A stretch of DNA of 64,000 nucleotides from Phycisphaeraceae bacterium (GTDB taxonomy: Bacteria > Planctomycetota > Phycisphaerae > Phycisphaerales > SM1A02). The DNA lies in contig JAHBWZ010000007.1 in assembly GCA_019636755.1 (NCBI GenBank), positions 124,001-188,000 on the forward strand, written 5' to 3'. This document shows positions 61,902-64,000 of the stretch, in pieces (within the stretch, counting starts at the first letter, position 1; each line of letters begins with the position of its first letter). A program made the position numbers and the translations under genes. The notes beneath the pieces were generated by a model that was not told where the DNA came from, did no database searches, and saw only the letters and a program-made list of their open reading frames with translations.

Positions 61902-62884
61902 TCTCCGTCGAACTGCTGGTCCTTGTCTCGCTGGGAGCCGCAGGCTTCGCGTTCAGTGCGCTCTACTCCGGCCTCGAGATGGGGACCTACGCCGGCAGCC
62001 CGCTGCAGTTGCGCCTGCGCGCCGCCCACGGCGACCACCGTGCGCTGCGGCTGCAGGCCGAACTCTCGAACTCGAGCCGCCTGCTTGCAGTGCTCCTGCT
62101 CGCAAACAATGCCGCGAATTACCTCGGCAGTTTCGCGCTCGCGGAGATCCTGACGCTGGGCGGCCTCGGGACGTGGCAGCTCATCGGCGTCCAGATGCTG
62201 CTGTTCACCCCGCTCCTCTTCATCTTCGCGGAAACGCTGCCGAAGGAACTCTTCCGCCGCCACGCCGACGTCTGGACGCCGCGCCTCAGCCGTGTCCTCT
62301 CGATCAGCCGGATCATCCTGACGGTCACGCTCCTCCTGCCGCTTGTCCGGCTCTTCACCCTGGTCCTGGAGCGTCTCACGCGGCTTGAAGAGGATGAAGG
62401 TCTCCATCCGCGCCGCCACCTGAGTGAACTCATCCGCGAGGGCGTCGGCTCGGGCTACCTGAGCGAAGTGCAGACGACGCTCGCCGATCGCGCGCTCATG
62501 CTGCGGGACCGGACCGTGGCGGAGGTCATGACGCCCTGGCGATTCGTCACCTCGATCGGCGCCGAGACCGATGCCGCTGCGCGGATCCAGCTCCTCCGCG
62601 CACGGCGCTTCTCCCGGCTTCCGGTCGTGGACGGCACCGGGAAGGTCGTCGGCGTACTTCACTGGCTCGACGCGCTCCTGCAGCCGGACGCGCCGACGCA
62701 CCGGCTCGCCGCGCCGGTTCCCACCGTGCCCGCCGACCGGACGGTGCTGGATGCGATCTCGCGGATCCGCGCGACCGGGCAGACGATCGCCATCGTCCGG
62801 GCGACCGCGGACGGGCCTCCCCTGGGAATCGTCACGCTCAAGGCGCTGGTCGAACAGTTGACCGGCGAACTTCGCGCGTGGTGA
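61898..62884 (+). CDS. Second CNNM-type membrane protein with CBS pair
   Basis: 328 residues, starting at a GTG that overlaps the upstream stop (GTGA). DUF21 helices occupy about residues 1-140 (GAAGFAFSALYSGLEMGTYAGS, LLANNAANYLGSFALAEIL, LPKELFRRHADVWTPRLSR); the CBS pair includes VAEVMTPWRFVTSIGAE and FSRLPVVDGTGKVVGVLHWLDALL. It lacks the C-terminal CorC domain and is shorter than its partner. The two may form a heteromeric transporter (inference). A strong bidirectional hairpin follows. Confidence 0.87.
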   Translation: MISVELLVLVSLGAAGFAFSALYSGLEMGTYAGSPLQLRLRAAHGDHRALRLQAELSNSSRLLAVLLLANNAANYLGSFALAEILTLGGLGTWQLIGVQMLLFTPLLFIFAETLPKELFRRHADVWTPRLSRVLSISRIILTVTLLLPLVRLFTLVLERLTRLEEDEGLHPRRHLSELIREGVGSGYLSEVQTTLADRALMLRDRTVAEVMTPWRFVTSIGAETDAAARIQLLRARRFSRLPVVDGTGKVVGVLHWLDALLQPDAPTHRLAAPVPTVPADRTVLDAISRIRATGQTIAIVRATADGPPLGIVTLKALVEQLTGELRAW

Positions 62885-62939
62885 CCCGTCCCCGGGGCGC
62901 GACGCGGGGCACGCTCGGTCGATGCCTCCTGCCCCCGAT

Positions 62940-62975
62940 GACACCGAAGCCCGCGCTCCGGCGGGCTTCGGTGTC
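62940..62975. terminator. Bidirectional terminator hairpin
   Basis: Perfect 15-bp stem: GACACCGAAGCCCGC at 62940-62954 pairs with 62961-62975, 6-base loop. It lies between convergent genes (stops at 62884 and 63026). There is no long U-run, so termination may need a factor. Confidence 0.8.
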
Positions 62976-63025
62976 TCAGCACAGTCTTCGGGTGTGCGGC
63001 GCTCAGCCGCGCTGACGATCCCCGT

Positions 63026-64000
63026 TCACTCGCACGGTCCCCAGGCCGCCAGGAGCTGAAGCAGATCGTTGAAGTCGACGGTGCCGCTGGCGTCGATGTC
63101 CTCCGGACAGTCACCGCCGCAGGGCCCCCACGCGGCCAGCAGCGCCAGCACGTCGGCGAAGTCCACCGTGCCGCTGCCGTCGATGTCGGCAGGACACGGA
63201 TCCTTCTTGGGCTCCTCGCACTCGTCCGGAATGCCGTTGCCGTTGATGTCCTGGCTCGTGCCGTTGCCGATGTCGGTGGCGTCGGCCACGCCGTTCTCAT
63301 TGCAGTCCGGCGCAAGCGTGATCGTCAGCGTGTAGGGCCCGCCCCAGCCGGTCATCTTGCGGTACTCGATCAGGTACGTCCCGGGCAGCACCGCGACCGT
63401 CGCCGTCTGGACCGCGATGTTCGCCAGGCTTCCCCCGATCGCCGAGCCATCGGTCCGGCGAAGCCAGAGCTGCGTCGACATGTCCGAGAGGCTCTTCGCG
63501 GCGCTCACCGTCATGATCGAGGATTCCGGCACCTCGACGGAGAACCAGTCGAAGAAGTCGACGAGGTGCAGTCCGTGCACGCCGGGCACGATCGCGGCCG
63601 CGTCACCGAGGGTGTCGTTCTGCTCGTACTCGTCGTCGGGAACGATCTCGTTCAGGATCGTCGAGATGGACGGGTACGTCACATTGAGCCGGCCGTAGAC
63701 ATTGTTGTGATTCGACTGGTTGCATCCGCCGTCATTGCCGCAGATGCCGAAGAGCTGGCCGATGACCTGCCAGTTGGCGTTGAACAGCGGAGACCCGCTC
63801 GACCCGCCCTCGGTCACGCCCTGCGTCCACTTGAGATACCAGTACCGGACCGTCGGAAGTCCGCCGCAGATCGGGTTCTGCGTCGTGAGATTGCCGAAAC
63901 TGATGCGCTTCCAGGAACCCCCGGGGTGGTGGATGCCCGTGACCGCGGCGCCCGAGCCCGGATTGAGAATCGACCATCCGGCGAATCCCTGGCCGTCGGC
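63026..64000 (-). CDS. Secreted serine protease with C-terminal dockerin-like repeats (partial)
   Basis: The reading frame continues off the right edge, so the N-terminus (signal peptide and probably His and Asp of the triad) is missing; 324 codons are visible. The visible part has HHPGGSWKRISFG, then the nucleophile region TEGGSSGSPLFNANW as in lysyl-endopeptidase-like trypsin relatives, and a Cys pair GICGNDGGC. A beta-rich domain follows (DEYEQNDTLGDAA...HLVDFFDWFSVEVPES), the pre-peptidase C-terminal type. The tail has two copies of a type I dockerin-like repeat, each with D-DGSGTVDF or DASGTVDF and LLAAWGPC. The repeats are common in Phycisphaerae and may mediate calcium binding or surface attachment. 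Confidence 0.86.
   Translation of the reverse strand, partial: ADGQGFAGWSILNPGSGAAVTGIHHPGGSWKRISFGNLTTQNPICGGLPTVRYWYLKWTQGVTEGGSSGSPLFNANWQVIGQLFGICGNDGGCNQSNHNNVYGRLNVTYPSISTILNEIVPDDEYEQNDTLGDAAAIVPGVHGLHLVDFFDWFSVEVPESSIMTVSAAKSLSDMSTQLWLRRTDGSAIGGSLANIAVQTATVAVLPGTYLIEYRKMTGWGGPYTLTITLAPDCNENGVADATDIGNGTSQDINGNGIPDECEEPKKDPCPADIDGSGTVDFADVLALLAAWGPCGGDCPEDIDASGTVDFNDLLQLLAAWGPCE

Overview
The window is about 68% GC and densely coded on both strands. It most likely comes from a planctomycete of the class Phycisphaerae. The clues are a secreted protease ending in two dockerin-like repeats of the type 'DIDGSGTVDFADVLALLAAWGPC', exported proteins with VPSPGA-type and VPAWTTAS-type C-terminal sorting tails, several Tat-exported Gfo/Idh/MocA oxidoreductases, a radical SAM ArsS, DUF1573 and SUMF1-fold lipoproteins, and the lack of Shine-Dalgarno sites at many starts. 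This is inferred from protein style; no 16S rRNA is present.

Layout. 0-9 kb: bioY-aacS, arsS, ggt/surE, a response regulator and an LpxL-like acyltransferase. 9-22 kb: a coiled-coil membrane protein, an SGNH lipoprotein, a GspE/PilB ATPase, lysine 6-aminotransferase, an exported MsrB-MsrA fusion, then a coupled run of HtrA protease, degenerate HtrA/PDZ protein, pseudouridine synthase, TonB-like protein and SMUG-type uracil-DNA glycosylase. 22.8-27.5 kb: a reverse-strand, tightly overlapped Tat/lipoprotein operon (SUMF1 lipoprotein, Gfo/Idh/MocA, TIM-barrel epimerase, Gfo/Idh/MocA). 27.5-30.7 kb: a three-gene operon of methyltransferase, FAD reductase and type III polyketide synthase. 30.7-32.1 kb: a non-coding island carrying three families of short direct repeats.

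32.1-48.0 kb: a surface-glycan locus. The forward strand has a DegT aminotransferase, NAD epimerase and GNAT, then, after an inserted reverse-strand sorted protein, asparagine synthase, WbpG-like amidotransferase and a 954-residue acyl-AMP ligase/carrier/hexapeptide-acyltransferase fusion. The reverse strand converges on it with a CgeB-like glycosyltransferase, a second glycan enzyme-like protein and a propeller-like protein. The likely product is an amide-rich, N- or O-acylated sugar placed on a surface structure (inference). 48-57.7 kb: a PEP-CTERM-like protein, gatB, a DUF1573 lipoprotein, tRNA-Cys, a lipoprotein, a CstA-type transporter and small membrane proteins. 58.3-62.9 kb: a second DegT aminotransferase, a PlsC-like acyltransferase and two CNNM/CorC-type membrane proteins, closed by a strong terminator. 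The window ends inside a secreted serine protease.

Operons are held together by 4-base ATGA or GTGA stop/start overlaps (at least twelve). Many first genes have a -10-like hexamer ending 6-8 nt before the start codon, as expected for leaderless transcripts; I used this to choose several starts.
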